Part shown: piece by piece, positions 54,007 through 63,598 of the stretch
Position numbering within the stretch: position 1 is the stretch's first letter
Layout of the letters: the number at the start of each line of letters is the position of its first letter
Program-made: the position numbers and the translations under genes
The notes under the pieces: generated by a model
Seen by the model: only the letters and a program-made list of their open reading frames with translations
Databases searched by the model: none
What the model was told of the DNA's origin: nothing
Source: Chitinophaga filiformis
Lineage (GTDB): Bacteria > Bacteroidota > Bacteroidia > Chitinophagales > Chitinophagaceae
Assembly: GCF_900102545.1 (NCBI RefSeq)
Contig: NZ_FNBN01000009.1
Location: 310,001 to 374,000 of the forward strand
DNA: 64,000 bases
Direction of reading: 5' to 3'

Positions 54007-54385
54007 ATAACAGTGGGTTTATGCCAAAGCAGTTTCCAATTATATGCCTGAGTTTTGTGTGTTGATACTCAGTGCGTTATTTCGTTTAAGGGCAAACAGA
54101 AAACACGATATTTCGTGATATCGCGACTTTTGCGCGAAATGTCGGAGCAGGTAGCCGGAAGTGTGGCCGGTTCTGATGAACAGCTATAGACAGGGAGTCC
54201 CGGGGGAAAGGAGAGCATTTTTCGCCAAATAAAACGAATAAAACCAGTGGAATCGCTAAATATAGTTAATTGTTAGTTGATGAAAAAATATCAATTGACT
54301 GTATATCATATGATTAAATGAGTGGTATATGATTTGTTTTCCTACAAGCACATTGTCATTAATTCGGAACCATTAACCACACATT
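54007..54385. other. Shared regulatory region between two divergent AraC genes
   Basis: Two inverted repeats stand close together: CACGA-TATT-TCGTG at 54104-54117 and TCGCG/CGCGA at 54121-54137. Both are likely regulator-binding sites. The right half is AT-rich. No perfect TAnnTTTG element lies near either start, which fits promoters that need an activator. Confidence 0.45.
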
Positions 54386-55303
54386 ATGTCACAAACTTAC
54401 TGTAATATGCAAACCACTCTAAACCGTCACACAGCACAATCCCCCTTGCAGGCGGAGAAAACTCATTTTCCATTCGGCATCTATAAACTGGAAGATGATG
54501 TTGCCAACAGCCATCTTATAAGTAATGCACCACATCAGCATAACAGTTTTGAGCTGATATGGGTAGCGGAAGGAACTGGTCATTATTGGATAGATAACGA
54601 ACAGCATGAAGTAGGTCCCAACCAGGTGTATTGTCTTACCCCGGGACAAGTCCATCAGTTTAAACCCGAAAGGAATATAAAAGGCTATGTCATTACCTTC
54701 AGTCAGGAATTCCTGCTCATGCCAAAAGAGAACGCATCCCTGATCTTTCATTCCAACTCTTTTCGCCAGCTGACCGGTACAACAGTGATCCGGCTGAATG
54801 AAGATGTGCGGACAGAAATGGAAGACCTGGTGGTGAAAATGCTGAAGGAATTCGATAACTTTTTCCTGCTGCGATCGGAAATCCTCAGAGGCTTACTGAA
54901 TATTTTTATGATCTACCTTACCCGTCAGTACAGGCCCGCTGCCCAGCCTCCGTCAAAGCAGGGCAACAGGACCCTTGTCAACAAGTTCTTTTCTATCGTG
55001 GAAGAGAAATACATGGTCTTTAAACTGGTAGCAGATTACGCTGATGAACTGGCGGTAACCCCTAATCACCTGAATGAAATGGTGAAAAAAGTATCCGGTT
55101 TCCCGGCAAGTCATCATATCCGCCAGCGTGTAGTGCTGGAAGCAAAAAGGCTGGCTACCTATTCTGGTTCAAGTATGAAGGAAATCGCTTATAGCCTTGG
55201 CTTTGATGATATCGCACACTTCAGTAAATTCTTTAAGAACTTTTCCGGGAGAAGTTTTACAGACTATAAGAAGGAAGCCATGCAACAGTACCTGTGTATA
55301 TAA
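54386..55303 (+). CDS. AraC family transcriptional regulator, paralogue of the divergent gene
   Basis: The 305-residue protein has a cupin sensor, HQHNSFELIWVAEGTGHYWIDNEQH and YCLTPGQVHQFKPE (about 48-100). Its C-terminal AraC domain (about 200-300) contains ELAVTPNHLNEMVKKVSGFPASHHIRQRVVLEAKR and GFDDIAHFSKFFKNFSGRSFTDYKKEA. It is transcribed away from its paralogue and shares the 379-bp control region. A terminator at 55345 follows. The ligand and targets are unknown. Confidence 0.92.
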   Translation: MSQTYCNMQTTLNRHTAQSPLQAEKTHFPFGIYKLEDDVANSHLISNAPHQHNSFELIWVAEGTGHYWIDNEQHEVGPNQVYCLTPGQVHQFKPERNIKGYVITFSQEFLLMPKENASLIFHSNSFRQLTGTTVIRLNEDVRTEMEDLVVKMLKEFDNFFLLRSEILRGLLNIFMIYLTRQYRPAAQPPSKQGNRTLVNKFFSIVEEKYMVFKLVADYADELAVTPNHLNEMVKKVSGFPASHHIRQRVVLEAKRLATYSGSSMKEIAYSLGFDDIAHFSKFFKNFSGRSFTDYKKEAMQQYLCI

Positions 55304-55344
55304 ACAACGTAAAGAAGCATATGAATTAAAATATTACTCATTGA

Positions 55345-55377
55345 AGGCTGCTCATCTCAGGTGAGCAGCCTGTTTTA
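55345..55377 (+). terminator. Terminator of the second AraC gene
   Basis: A perfect 10-bp stem (55345-55354 with 55362-55371) is followed by GTTTTATT, 41 bp after the stop. Confidence 0.87.
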
Positions 55378-55488
55378 TTCAGTGCGGCTGTATTTCAGTT
55401 CTTTGTAGTTATTATTGTATAGCATATACCACCACCCATATATAGCGGTAGATAATTAACCCGGAAATTCCTAATCAAACCAATAAAT

Positions 55489-56583
55489 ATGAAATCCCTT
55501 TTTGTCAAAGTACCCGCTTTGCTAATAACCATCGCTGCTGTTTTTACTGCCTGTAAAAAACAATCTGCAGAAGAAAGACTCAAATTAAATAACAACACTG
55601 CCGCAGCGGCACTGGCCCCCAGTAAGGATGCGCTGTTGTTAGCCGACCTCTTTAAGAAAGAAGCCCCTAAGACGCAGTTTTTCACTATTCAATCCCGGGA
55701 AAATAGCACCATCAAGACCCGGAATGGAAACAGCTACATCATCCCCGCAGGCGCCTTCCGCAGAAAGGATGGCTCACTGCCCGCTGGTCTGGTAACCGTA
55801 GCTATCCGGGAAGTACGGACTCCCAAAGATTTCGTACTCACTGACAGGCCCACGGCCACCGCGGGTGATTACCTGGTTTCCTATGGTGAATACTTTGTCA
55901 GTGCTACCGAAGCAGGCGCCGATCTTACCCTGGCAACTCCTATCACCGTAAAGGTGGTGCCAATAGGAGAATTCCGCCCGCAGGCGCCTGTTCCTATGTG
56001 GGATGGTGATACCTCGGTGTTTGTGGCTATTGATGGTTTTGACTACCAGAATCAGCCCATTAGGGTAGCGCAGCCTGTCGCTCAGAATCCAGGCATTGAC
56101 TGGACTCAGGCGCCTAACTTTGCGCTGTTTAATTCAACTACAGGCACACTTGATTTTCAGTTGACCGATCTGCTTACCTGGAGTAACTGCGATGCTTTTA
56201 ATACGGTTGGCGGACCAAGAACAACCGTGCTCGGGTACTTTAATGTATTTAATGATGATACACCCAACTCTTCTCCCGAGCAGCCAAGTTTGTTGTTCTT
56301 CAAACCCAGGAACATCAACTCCGTGGTCAAATTCTATAACCTGATCCTGGATGCACCCGCCGGCTTCAAGGGCTTCCTGAGTTATCAGAATATCGTTCCC
56401 ATAGGACAGGAAGGTACATTCCTGGCAATTACTGCACTGAACGGACAGTTTTATGCTGAACTGAAGGATGTAGTGATCGATGCTCCTGCTGCGGGTACAA
56501 ACTATTCTCCGGTGGCCTTCGATCTGCAGCCTGTATCAGGTACTGATCTGCTGGCACTGATAGCAGAACTGAATAACAGATAA
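55489..56583 (+). CDS. Exported lipoprotein of unknown function
   Basis: The 364-residue protein has a lipoprotein leader (LLITIAAVFTACKKQ, lipid Cys22). The rest is beta-rich. An early segment (IKTRNGNSYIIPAGAFRRKDGSLPAGLVTVAIREV, about 68-102) follows a pattern common in Bacteroidota surface lipoproteins, in which a short carbohydrate- or ligand-binding-like sandwich follows the tether. Cys in TWSNCDAF is the only other cysteine noted. No catalytic motif is visible. It stands alone between terminators at 55345 and 56591. Confidence 0.75.
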   Translation: MKSLFVKVPALLITIAAVFTACKKQSAEERLKLNNNTAAAALAPSKDALLLADLFKKEAPKTQFFTIQSRENSTIKTRNGNSYIIPAGAFRRKDGSLPAGLVTVAIREVRTPKDFVLTDRPTATAGDYLVSYGEYFVSATEAGADLTLATPITVKVVPIGEFRPQAPVPMWDGDTSVFVAIDGFDYQNQPIRVAQPVAQNPGIDWTQAPNFALFNSTTGTLDFQLTDLLTWSNCDAFNTVGGPRTTVLGYFNVFNDDTPNSSPEQPSLLFFKPRNINSVVKFYNLILDAPAGFKGFLSYQNIVPIGQEGTFLAITALNGQFYAELKDVVIDAPAAGTNYSPVAFDLQPVSGTDLLALIAELNNR

Positions 56584-56590
56584 TAAAACG

Positions 56591-56621
56591 AATAGTGTGG
56601 CTGTTTCACGGCCACACTATT
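56591..56621. terminator. Bidirectional hairpin between convergent genes
   Basis: A perfect 11-bp stem (56591-56601 with 56611-56621) lies between the lipoprotein gene and the convergent hydrolase gene. Its flanks are moderately T-rich on the minus strand only. Confidence 0.7.
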
Positions 56622-56643
56622 TCAAAACAGGACGGATAGAGTG

Positions 56644-58176
56644 CTACAGCTGGCTGAGTAACTGTTTCAGCGCTTTTATGCCGCCCTGGTTGTCCGGGTT
56701 TAACGCAATGGACTTCTGATACATAAGGATGGCTTCCTGTTTCTTGCCTGCCTTCGACAGTGCTTCCGCATAACTGTCGTAAGTATTATAGCTGTCAGGA
56801 AAAAGCAGCATATTGACCTTAAAGGTTTCTATAGCAAATTGAAGATGATCGGGAAATGAAGAGAAATAAAGAAACTCATACCCCAGCTGATTCATCTCCC
56901 GCTCACTGAAATAATATTTACTGGTATCACTTCTTAGACTAGTCAGACAAGTGATGGCATTGTCCACGCCATATTGCACCATAGTGCGGGCGAACAGTCT
57001 GACAAGAGATGTTTTTATCTTCAGCTGCATGGGCGGCCGATCATTCATGATATAGAATGCAGAGGTAATAATGTTGCCAAAAGCAGGGCCTGCAACATTA
57101 TCAAACCCGATAATAGTTTGTTTCCTGTCAATGTTCCTGAAATAAAAAGTAGCCAGTCCAATCAGAAAGCCACCATGTCCCACTGATCTTCCAAATCCCG
57201 GTTGTTCAAAGATCTCCCAGCCCAGCCCATAACTACCTCTGCCTTCTCCCAGCATGGTATCCATATGGTCCCAGTAAGTATCGCCATTATTTAGCCTGAG
57301 AGGCGTTAAAGCTTCTGCAATTGATGCAGCACTTAACAGTTTACCATCAAAGAAAGCCCGGTCAAATAATTGCAGATCACTGATGGTTGTAATAATATTG
57401 GATGCTCCTATCGGTGAACTGTTATTATAGCTGGTATAGCGGTAGCGTTGCAACTGGAAAACAGGAGAGTACGCAGTGTCATAGTACGCAGCCATTGTAT
57501 GCGGTGTAGCTATTCCTGTTTGTGATTGCTGGTAAGATGTCTTTACACAATAGGTCAGCAGCATGCCTGCAGGTTGGAAAATAGATGTCCGGAGATATTC
57601 ACTGAATGAAAGTCCGCTAAGCTTTTCCACCAGCATTGCCAGTAAGGAATAGTTCATATTACAGTAATCAAACTTATCACCAGGATGAAAATACAGCGGT
57701 TTGTTTTCCTTTATCAGTGTGGGAATGATGATATCATTCGTAATAATAGTATCCGGAAACTGATTTACCAGCGGCTCATACAATTCCAGGTCAGGCAGAC
57801 CGGACGTATGCGTCAGCAGATGCCTGATCGTTATACCAGGATAAGGGAATGCAGGAAAATAATGCTGAAAGGTATCTCCCAGCTGAAGCTTCCCTTTTTC
57901 TTTCAGCTGCAGGATAGCTGTTGATGTGAAAATTTTGGATATAGAGGCAAGATTATAGCGTACGTTGATATCATTTGTGCTGGCGGATGGAATGTCTGCA
58001 TAGCCGAAATACCTTTGATAGATAGTCCGTCCGTTCTCAGCCAGCAGTATATTCCCGTTCATGCTTTCCGTACGCAAAATGTTGTTGAAATAGATGTTTA
58101 ATTTTCCGAGCCTGTTCTGCGCTGAGGAAAACATCCCGCTCAGCATGATGACTGAGAGGAAAAATATGCGTCTCAT
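56644..58176 (-). CDS. Serine hydrolase, class C beta-lactamase fold, with C-terminal TPR-like repeats
   Basis: The reading from ATG 58174-58176 gives about 510 residues with a signal peptide (MRRIFFLSVIMLSGMFSSAQ). The active-site SxxK motif is SISK, in NLASISKIFTSTAIL (about 79-93). The YxN motif is YCN, in KFDYCNMNYSLLAML (about 173-187), and the third block is near VGHGGFLIG. Members are peptidases or esterases of the beta-lactamase/DD-peptidase fold, and substrates vary. The last 100 residues look like TPR repeats (DSYAEALSKAGKKQEAILMYQKSIALNPDN). A longer frame to 58281 is rejected because it would begin inside the hairpin at 58267-58302. Confidence 0.9.
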   Translation of the reverse strand: MRRIFFLSVIMLSGMFSSAQNRLGKLNIYFNNILRTESMNGNILLAENGRTIYQRYFGYADIPSASTNDINVRYNLASISKIFTSTAILQLKEKGKLQLGDTFQHYFPAFPYPGITIRHLLTHTSGLPDLELYEPLVNQFPDTIITNDIIIPTLIKENKPLYFHPGDKFDYCNMNYSLLAMLVEKLSGLSFSEYLRTSIFQPAGMLLTYCVKTSYQQSQTGIATPHTMAAYYDTAYSPVFQLQRYRYTSYNNSSPIGASNIITTISDLQLFDRAFFDGKLLSAASIAEALTPLRLNNGDTYWDHMDTMLGEGRGSYGLGWEIFEQPGFGRSVGHGGFLIGLATFYFRNIDRKQTIIGFDNVAGPAFGNIITSAFYIMNDRPPMQLKIKTSLVRLFARTMVQYGVDNAITCLTSLRSDTSKYYFSEREMNQLGYEFLYFSSFPDHLQFAIETFKVNMLLFPDSYNTYDSYAEALSKAGKKQEAILMYQKSIALNPDNQGGIKALKQLLSQL

Positions 58177-58266
58177 AGTGGTAGTTGATTTGATCGCAAT
58201 ACTAAGGAAGAACGGGATGCAGATGGGACAAATGTGACGAAACACAAGGGATAAGTGATAAAGCAG

Positions 58267-58302
58267 GAAAGCCCTCTGCAAGGGCAGAAGGCTTTCTTTT
58301 TC
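58267..58302. terminator. Hairpin between the small exported protein gene and the hydrolase gene
   Basis: The stem GAAAGCC/GGCTTTC (58267-58273 with 58290-58296) plus an inner 5-bp stem encloses AAGG, just after the stop at 58308. The T-run is on the plus strand, so termination on the minus strand is less certain. Confidence 0.5.
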
Positions 58303-58307
58303 ATTTC

Positions 58308-58547
58308 TTACTGGGGAATACTGTCTTTACGCCAGGTACTGTCTTTTTTCATCTTGTGCTTCATCTTCATCTTATGTCTGGATGTATCAGAACGAGGTAT
58401 GGTATCCTGTCTGAATTGATCATTATAAGTAGTGTATGCCTGATTCGTGGCAGCCTTGGCAGCAAAGGAAGGGCCAGGCATGCCCTGGAAGTAAACAAAC
58501 ACACCGGATACGATCAGCAAACCGAGTGTTGCGAGATGTTTTTTCAT
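58308..58547 (-). CDS. Small exported Lys/Met-rich protein
   Basis: The 79-residue protein has an N-terminal hydrophobic segment (LATLGLLIVSGVFVYF, about 5-20). It has a polar middle and a tail of Lys, Met and His (SRHKMKMKHKMKKDS). Such tails are frequent in small periplasmic proteins of Chitinophaga-like bacteria, and Met/His stretches can bind copper. No domain is recognised and no function can be given. It has no close operon partner and precedes the hydrolase gene on the minus strand. Confidence 0.6.
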   Translation of the reverse strand: MKKHLATLGLLIVSGVFVYFQGMPGPSFAAKAATNQAYTTYNDQFRQDTIPRSDTSRHKMKMKHKMKKDSTWRKDSIPQ

Positions 58548-58933
58548 GACTAAGGTTTTTAAATAAAGAGAAAGTATTAACCTCTTTTATCGCTAAAATC
58601 CTGCTTATTTTTAGCTGTTTCCCCAAGACTATTATCTACCAAACTATTATATCTCTGAAATAATTAATTATTGAAAGAGAATAGCATGTTACTGTAGACT
58701 TGTCGTAAGAAAGGGGGTAAATAAATATACAGGCACATCTTTAACTTCTATCCCTGAAAGCAGGATAAAGCGCTGATTCTGAACTTAAAGTCATATATTT
58801 GGGGGAGACGACGCGCTTTGTTACCAATTGAAAAATCAGTTATTTTAAGCATCACACGTTTACAGAGTATATAGCCTTGACATAAGTACCAGTAATTTAT
58901 TATCAATACCCCATATTTAAACTCTACCTCGGC
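58548..58933. other. Intergenic region before the triple-domain protein gene
   Basis: This 386-bp region is AT-rich and contains TATATTTG at 58794-58801, which predicts a leader of about 127 nt for the downstream gene. No RNA gene or repeat is recognised. Confidence 0.5.
58794..58801 (+). promoter_or_regulatory. -7 element upstream of the amidase-caspase-SGNH gene
   Basis: TATATTTG matches TAnnTTTG exactly; no TTG lies at the usual 20-bp spacing. Confidence 0.5.
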
Positions 58934-61900
58934 ATGAGATACGATTCTTTACCCCAGATCGAAGCTCGTTTCAAGAGTGAAGCGGCTCCATTCCTTACGC
59001 CATTTTCCCTGCAGGTTCCCAATGAACAACTGATCCTCAAGGGACAATTGTACAAACCAGACCGTAGCAATTATTTCTATCCCGACACGCATACAAAGGA
59101 TCGGATAGTACTGCATTTTACAGCTGGTAATCTGAAGTCCGATATGCTAAGTCTGACCACTCAGGGACGACATGTTTCCGTACCTTTTGTCATTGCCCGG
59201 GACGGTACTATCTACCAGTTATTTCCTTCGGGCAACTGGTCGGGCCATCTGGGAGCCGGCCTGGGAAATCAGGGTACAAACAATGCACAGGATAAGGTGA
59301 CCATCGGTATCGAGCTCTCTAACTACGCATATCTCGTGCCCAGAGATGGAAACCTCGAAACCATTTACTCCCGCGCTCCGCAAAATGGTAAACCGGGACC
59401 TATTGATGAATATTGCCCATTGAGTAATACCGCTGCTTATCTGAAGATCGATAAACCTTTCAGGGAACAGTCCTATTATGCTTCCTATACGCCTGAACAA
59501 ATAGAGAGCACTATCATCCTGCTCCGTTATCTGACCGCTAAATATAATATCCCCCGCCAGTTCCTGCCGGAGGATAAAAGATATAGCACTACGAATGATG
59601 TACTGACATTCAGAGGCATTGTATCGCATATTAACTATCGTCCTTCCGGCAAATGGGACATCGGTCCTGCCTTTGACTGGGAAACATTGATCAGCGGGGT
59701 AACGGCTGCAGAGTTTACGCCTGTAGCTACTGCCCGTTCACTGAACTTTGCAGCCAGGGAATTATCTATCGGACTAACCACTGAAGGTGGCATCGCTGCA
59801 CAGTTTGTTGATGAAAACAGTGCTGAAGAAGGAGCGCCGGAAGCAACCGATAATGAAGGGTATAATCCTTTCGAATTTGAAGAAGGCATTGCAAAAGAGA
59901 TCCCACCGTCCAGCGGAAAAGTATATGCCCTCCTGGCCGGGATCAATGAATACGACCAGGTGCGTAAACTGAGCGGCTGTCTGCATGACCTGCAACAGGT
60001 GGAAGACTACCTGAAGAACCGTACCGTATTTGATTGTAAGATCAAAAAGATAACAGATTCCGAAGTAACAAGGGCCAATGTGGTGAAAGCATTTGAAGAG
60101 CACCTGGGGCAGGCAAAGAAAGAAGATACCGTCCTGTTCTATTTTTCAGGTCACGGTACCCAGGAAGATGCTGCGCCTATGTGGGACGAAACAGATGGCA
60201 AACTGGAATGTATTGTATGTTATGACGGAGGTACCAGTAAGGCCGCTGAGTTCCTGCTGACAGACAAGGAACTGCGTTATATGATCGCTAAACTGTACAA
60301 ACAAACTGCCGCGCATATCGTAGTGATCTTTGACTGCTGCCATTCCGGCGATAATACACGTGGTCAGCTCATCAATGCTGCCTTCAGTAAAGACAAGGTG
60401 ATCAAACGTATGATCTACGACAACACACGTTATTCCGGTGCCTTCCCTCAGCGTGAGTGGAGTGAATTTGTCTTTAGTAATGAGATCAGAGAAGAAGATG
60501 TCAGGGATAAAAAGACAGAAGAATTCCTGCCCGAAGGGATTCATATACAGATGGCCGCCTGCGAAAGCAACCAGTCTGCCGTTGAAGTAAATGGGGAAGG
60601 GGTATTCACTAAAAAACTGCTGGGCGCTCTGGATGCCTGCACTGGCAATGTTTCCTATAATGACCTGAGCAGCAGGATAAGGCAGTATCTGCGTTTCAGC
60701 TTTGAACAGACGCCGCGTATCTATGTATCAGGAGATACCGACAGACTGCTGTACACAGGCTTCCTGAACCGTAGCCTCACAGATAATATTACTATTGCTG
60801 AAGCCACTTACGGTAAACATGGCTGGCAGCTGAATATTGGCGCTATCCATGGCGTAGATAAAAATACAAAGCTCACTATCGTAAATGCTGCCGATGTCAA
60901 CCAGAAATGGACAGCTCAGATAGACAATGTGTTCATTGATTACAGTGCTATCACCATTGACGGAACACCCGATCAGAACAAGGCGCATAAAGCCTTTGCA
61001 GAAGGACTGATGAGTGGGAAAATATTACTTGAACTGAACAACAGCAATGGTAACCCTGCAGAAATGGCCGAACTGCTGGATGCTATTGAAAGCAAGGCAG
61101 GAGGTCAGTTTGAATTCCAGTCAGGAACTGCGGAGAATGGCCGCAGTGCAGACTATAGTCTGCATATCAGATCAGGCGAAGCAGTGATTACCCGGGCCAA
61201 TGATCCTTTCCGGCCGGTAGTACGCCCGCTGGATCTGACAAAAGAGAAAGGGGATGTTGAACTGGTAGAAACATTGAAACACATCTCCCAGTGGCACTTC
61301 ATCAAACAACTGCAAAACAGCGTGATCCCGGAAGGCTTCCCCGAAAAACCTATACAGATCGATGTTGCCAGGATCTATCCGGACGGCAGCAGGAAAAAGA
61401 TCAGCACAGATACCGGAACCGCGACCTTCGATTTTGAACCCGGTCAGGGACAATGGGAAGGCGCTATGGAAATAAAGCTCACCAATACAACCCAACAATC
61501 AGTGTACGTAGCTGCCTTGTACCTGGGAATCCAGTTCAGCAGTTACCTGGAATACCTGCCACAGTATCCCTGGCTGCTGGACCCCGGCAAAGAGCTTATT
61601 CTGGCGAGGAAAGGCAAAGACAGGATCGTTATCCGCCAGGATGATTTTACAAGGGAGTATAACTGGCCATTGAGCATGGAAACCCTGAAGCTGATCGTCA
61701 GCACAGATGAGTTCAATGTGAAGGCGCTTTCCCTTGGTAGCCTGCCGGCTCCTTATGTACTGGCCGACCGTGAAAAGGGACTGGTAAGAGGTAAAACAGA
61801 GGTTGCCAAAGGCGCAGTAATGGAAGATGAGGATATCCCTGCAGAATTTAAAGGTTGGATCACGCAGACCTTATACCTCGTCTTCAATAATCCGGACTTC

Positions 61901-62887
61901 AACAACATAGACCGTAAGATGCTGCAGGAGCTGATGGAATATGACGAAACGTCTTACTATGCCGCTGGCTTGTACTATGACCTGGTAACAGATGAAAACG
62001 GACAACCTACACGGTTGAAGCTGAAACCTGAAATTAAGGTGCCGGAAGGTGAAAAAGGCCTGTGGGGCGATGTAGTATTGTGGGCAGCTAATGCGATTGA
62101 GAGCCGTCAGCGGAGGAGATTATATAAACGCTTAAAGGAGACCGACAGGTTAAGAATTGTGGCAGAAGGCGATTCCTGGTTCCAGTATCCTATCCGTGTA
62201 TTGGATACCATAGACCATCTGTACAAACTTTATGCAATCCGCAGCTTTGCCGAAGCAGGAGATACGCTGGAGAACTATATGAAGCAGAGAGAATACCTGA
62301 AGGGCATCAGAGAGGAAGAAGCGCAGATCTTCCTGGTCAGCGGTGGCGGTAATGATATACTTGGAGAACAGTTCCAGTACTCTTTACGCGATACGCCAGC
62401 GGAGGATGATATGACGCCGGCCCGTTATCTGAACAAGACCTTCTTCGATAAACTGGACAAGCTGGAAACATGGTATACCGATATGTTTACAGAACTGCAC
62501 AACAGGTACCCAAACCTGCGTATGCTGGTGCACAGTTACGACTACATCATACCTGTTGATACAGACCTTTACCCACGTAAAACCAGCTGGCTGGGTAAAT
62601 ATATGATCCGGAAGAATATGCACCAGCAGGCAGCGAGGGAATCCCTGATCCGCTTTATGGTAGATGAATTTAACCGTCGCCTGGAAAAAGTAGCCGCTGC
62701 ATTCCCGGGTGTGGTTTACTACATCAATGTAAGAGAGATCGTAGACCGTGGCAGCTGGTACGATGAGATCCATCCTACCAACGCTGGTTTCAAGCTCGTG
62801 GCCGACAAATTTGTCGATGTCATTGAGAAACTGAAATCTGATCTGAAGCCATTTGCAGAAGCGCCGGCAATGTCTGTCCAGCCCTGA
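58934..62887 (+). CDS. Triple-domain protein: N-acetylmuramoyl-L-alanine amidase, caspase, SGNH hydrolase
   Basis: The 1317-residue chain has no signal peptide. Domain 1 (about 35-255) is an amidase_2 fold with the AmpD-type set His61, Glu127, His232 and Asp242. Domain 2 (about 325-590) is a caspase-like C14 peptidase with SGHG (His407) and DCCHSG (Cys469). A beta-rich region with DUF4384-like strands (about 760-960) follows. Domain 3 (about 1070-1310) is an SGNH hydrolase with GDSW (Ser1081), GGGND (Asn1140) and DEIHPTNAG (Asp1277, His1280). All three active sites look intact. One would expect cutting of peptidoglycan, of a protein after Arg/Lys/Asp, and of an ester. Whether it acts inside the cell, as a suicide or defence protein, or after export is unknown. 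Confidence 0.92.
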   Translation: MRYDSLPQIEARFKSEAAPFLTPFSLQVPNEQLILKGQLYKPDRSNYFYPDTHTKDRIVLHFTAGNLKSDMLSLTTQGRHVSVPFVIARDGTIYQLFPSGNWSGHLGAGLGNQGTNNAQDKVTIGIELSNYAYLVPRDGNLETIYSRAPQNGKPGPIDEYCPLSNTAAYLKIDKPFREQSYYASYTPEQIESTIILLRYLTAKYNIPRQFLPEDKRYSTTNDVLTFRGIVSHINYRPSGKWDIGPAFDWETLISGVTAAEFTPVATARSLNFAARELSIGLTTEGGIAAQFVDENSAEEGAPEATDNEGYNPFEFEEGIAKEIPPSSGKVYALLAGINEYDQVRKLSGCLHDLQQVEDYLKNRTVFDCKIKKITDSEVTRANVVKAFEEHLGQAKKEDTVLFYFSGHGTQEDAAPMWDETDGKLECIVCYDGGTSKAAEFLLTDKELRYMIAKLYKQTAAHIVVIFDCCHSGDNTRGQLINAAFSKDKVIKRMIYDNTRYSGAFPQREWSEFVFSNEIREEDVRDKKTEEFLPEGIHIQMAACESNQSAVEVNGEGVFTKKLLGALDACTGNVSYNDLSSRIRQYLRFSFEQTPRIYVSGDTDRLLYTGFLNRSLTDNITIAEATYGKHGWQLNIGAIHGVDKNTKLTIVNAADVNQKWTAQIDNVFIDYSAITIDGTPDQNKAHKAFAEGLMSGKILLELNNSNGNPAEMAELLDAIESKAGGQFEFQSGTAENGRSADYSLHIRSGEAVITRANDPFRPVVRPLDLTKEKGDVELVETLKHISQWHFIKQLQNSVIPEGFPEKPIQIDVARIYPDGSRKKISTDTGTATFDFEPGQGQWEGAMEIKLTNTTQQSVYVAALYLGIQFSSYLEYLPQYPWLLDPGKELILARKGKDRIVIRQDDFTREYNWPLSMETLKLIVSTDEFNVKALSLGSLPAPYVLADREKGLVRGKTEVAKGAVMEDEDIPAEFKGWITQTLYLVFNNPDFNNIDRKMLQELMEYDETSYYAAGLYYDLVTDENGQPTRLKLKPEIKVPEGEKGLWGDVVLWAANAIESRQRRRLYKRLKETDRLRIVAEGDSWFQYPIRVLDTIDHLYKLYAIRSFAEAGDTLENYMKQREYLKGIREEEAQIFLVSGGGNDILGEQFQYSLRDTPAEDDMTPARYLNKTFFDKLDKLETWYTDMFTELHNRYPNLRMLVHSYDYIIPVDTDLYPRKTSWLGKYMIRKNMHQQAARESLIRFMVDEFNRRLEKVAAAFPGVVYYINVREIVDRGSWYDEIHPTNAGFKLVADKFVDVIEKLKSDLKPFAEAPAMSVQP

Positions 62888-62913
62888 TAGTAACTATCCG
62901 TTCAGATATAAGA

Positions 62914-62953
62914 AAAGGCTGTCCACCGTATGTGCGGGCAGCCTTTATTATTG
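62914..62953 (+). terminator. Terminator after the triple-domain gene
   Basis: An 11-bp stem (62914-62924 with 62936-62946, one T-G pair) with 11-nt loop is followed by a T-rich run. Confidence 0.82.
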
Positions 62954-63090
62954 TAAGCTGTTGAAATTCCTTGCCACTTTAACATGCAATCTCCAGACAT
63001 AAGGGCCGCCGTTTTAAATATAGATCGACTGCAGTGAAAAGGTTAAATAATAGGAATATACCGTTATACTTGCAGGAGAATTATTGTATT

Positions 63091-63492
63091 ATGATTGAAG
63101 CAAATGACGTGCGTCCGGGGAACCTGGTATGGTATTATGATCTGTATATGAATGAAACAGTGTTTGAGGTGGAGGGTATATTAGAGGGCTTCATCTATAG
63201 TTCAACCTTACCCAAAAGTAAACTGTCACTGGCCAATGTACATCCCTTGTCACTGGATGCAGGATATCTGCACAGCTTTGGATTTGTAAGAGGAGACAGG
63301 GCGCATGGAGAAGATGAAAACGTCTTTTCCTATAAGTACAATCGTAACGACAGTGTATATGTGAGAGACCAGGGATATTCCTTTCAATTCCTGGCTGCCG
63401 CACCAGGGCAGTTGATACCCTATGGACAGCCGGTAGTGCATGTCCACCAGTTACAAAACCTCTTTTATTGTCTGACAGGACAGGAACTATAA
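63091..63492 (+). CDS. Small conserved-type protein, unknown function
   Basis: The 133-residue reading begins MIEANDVRPGNLVWYYD. Its C-terminus is QPVVHVHQLQNLFYCLTGQEL, a pattern seen in many small Bacteroidota proteins that begin with a xxRxGNxV phrase. ATG 63091 is chosen because TATACTTG (63065-63072) and an AGGAG (63074-63078) lie just upstream, so the ATG at 63034 would precede the promoter. It lies downstream of the triple-domain gene but beyond its terminator. No function is assigned. Confidence 0.72.
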   Translation: MIEANDVRPGNLVWYYDLYMNETVFEVEGILEGFIYSSTLPKSKLSLANVHPLSLDAGYLHSFGFVRGDRAHGEDENVFSYKYNRNDSVYVRDQGYSFQFLAAAPGQLIPYGQPVVHVHQLQNLFYCLTGQEL

Positions 63493-63530
63493 AGAGGGGG
63501 ATACCTCCTTACAGGATATCCCCTTTCTTT
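63491..63530 (+). terminator. Terminator of the small-protein gene
   Basis: The stem GGGGATA/TATCCCC with extra pairs closes a 13-nt loop (63491-63530) and ends in TTTCTTT, directly at the stop codon. Confidence 0.7.
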
Positions 63531-63598
63531 CATTTCTTTCTGTTGGAGAGAGTACCATTCTTACGTGAAAGCAGTAGCAGCAGTCATTTTCCAATGAC

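Noticed and set aside
58177..58281. Longer N-terminus of the serine hydrolase
   Set aside because: It would start inside the hairpin at 58267-58302. The ATG at 58176 gives a normal signal peptide.
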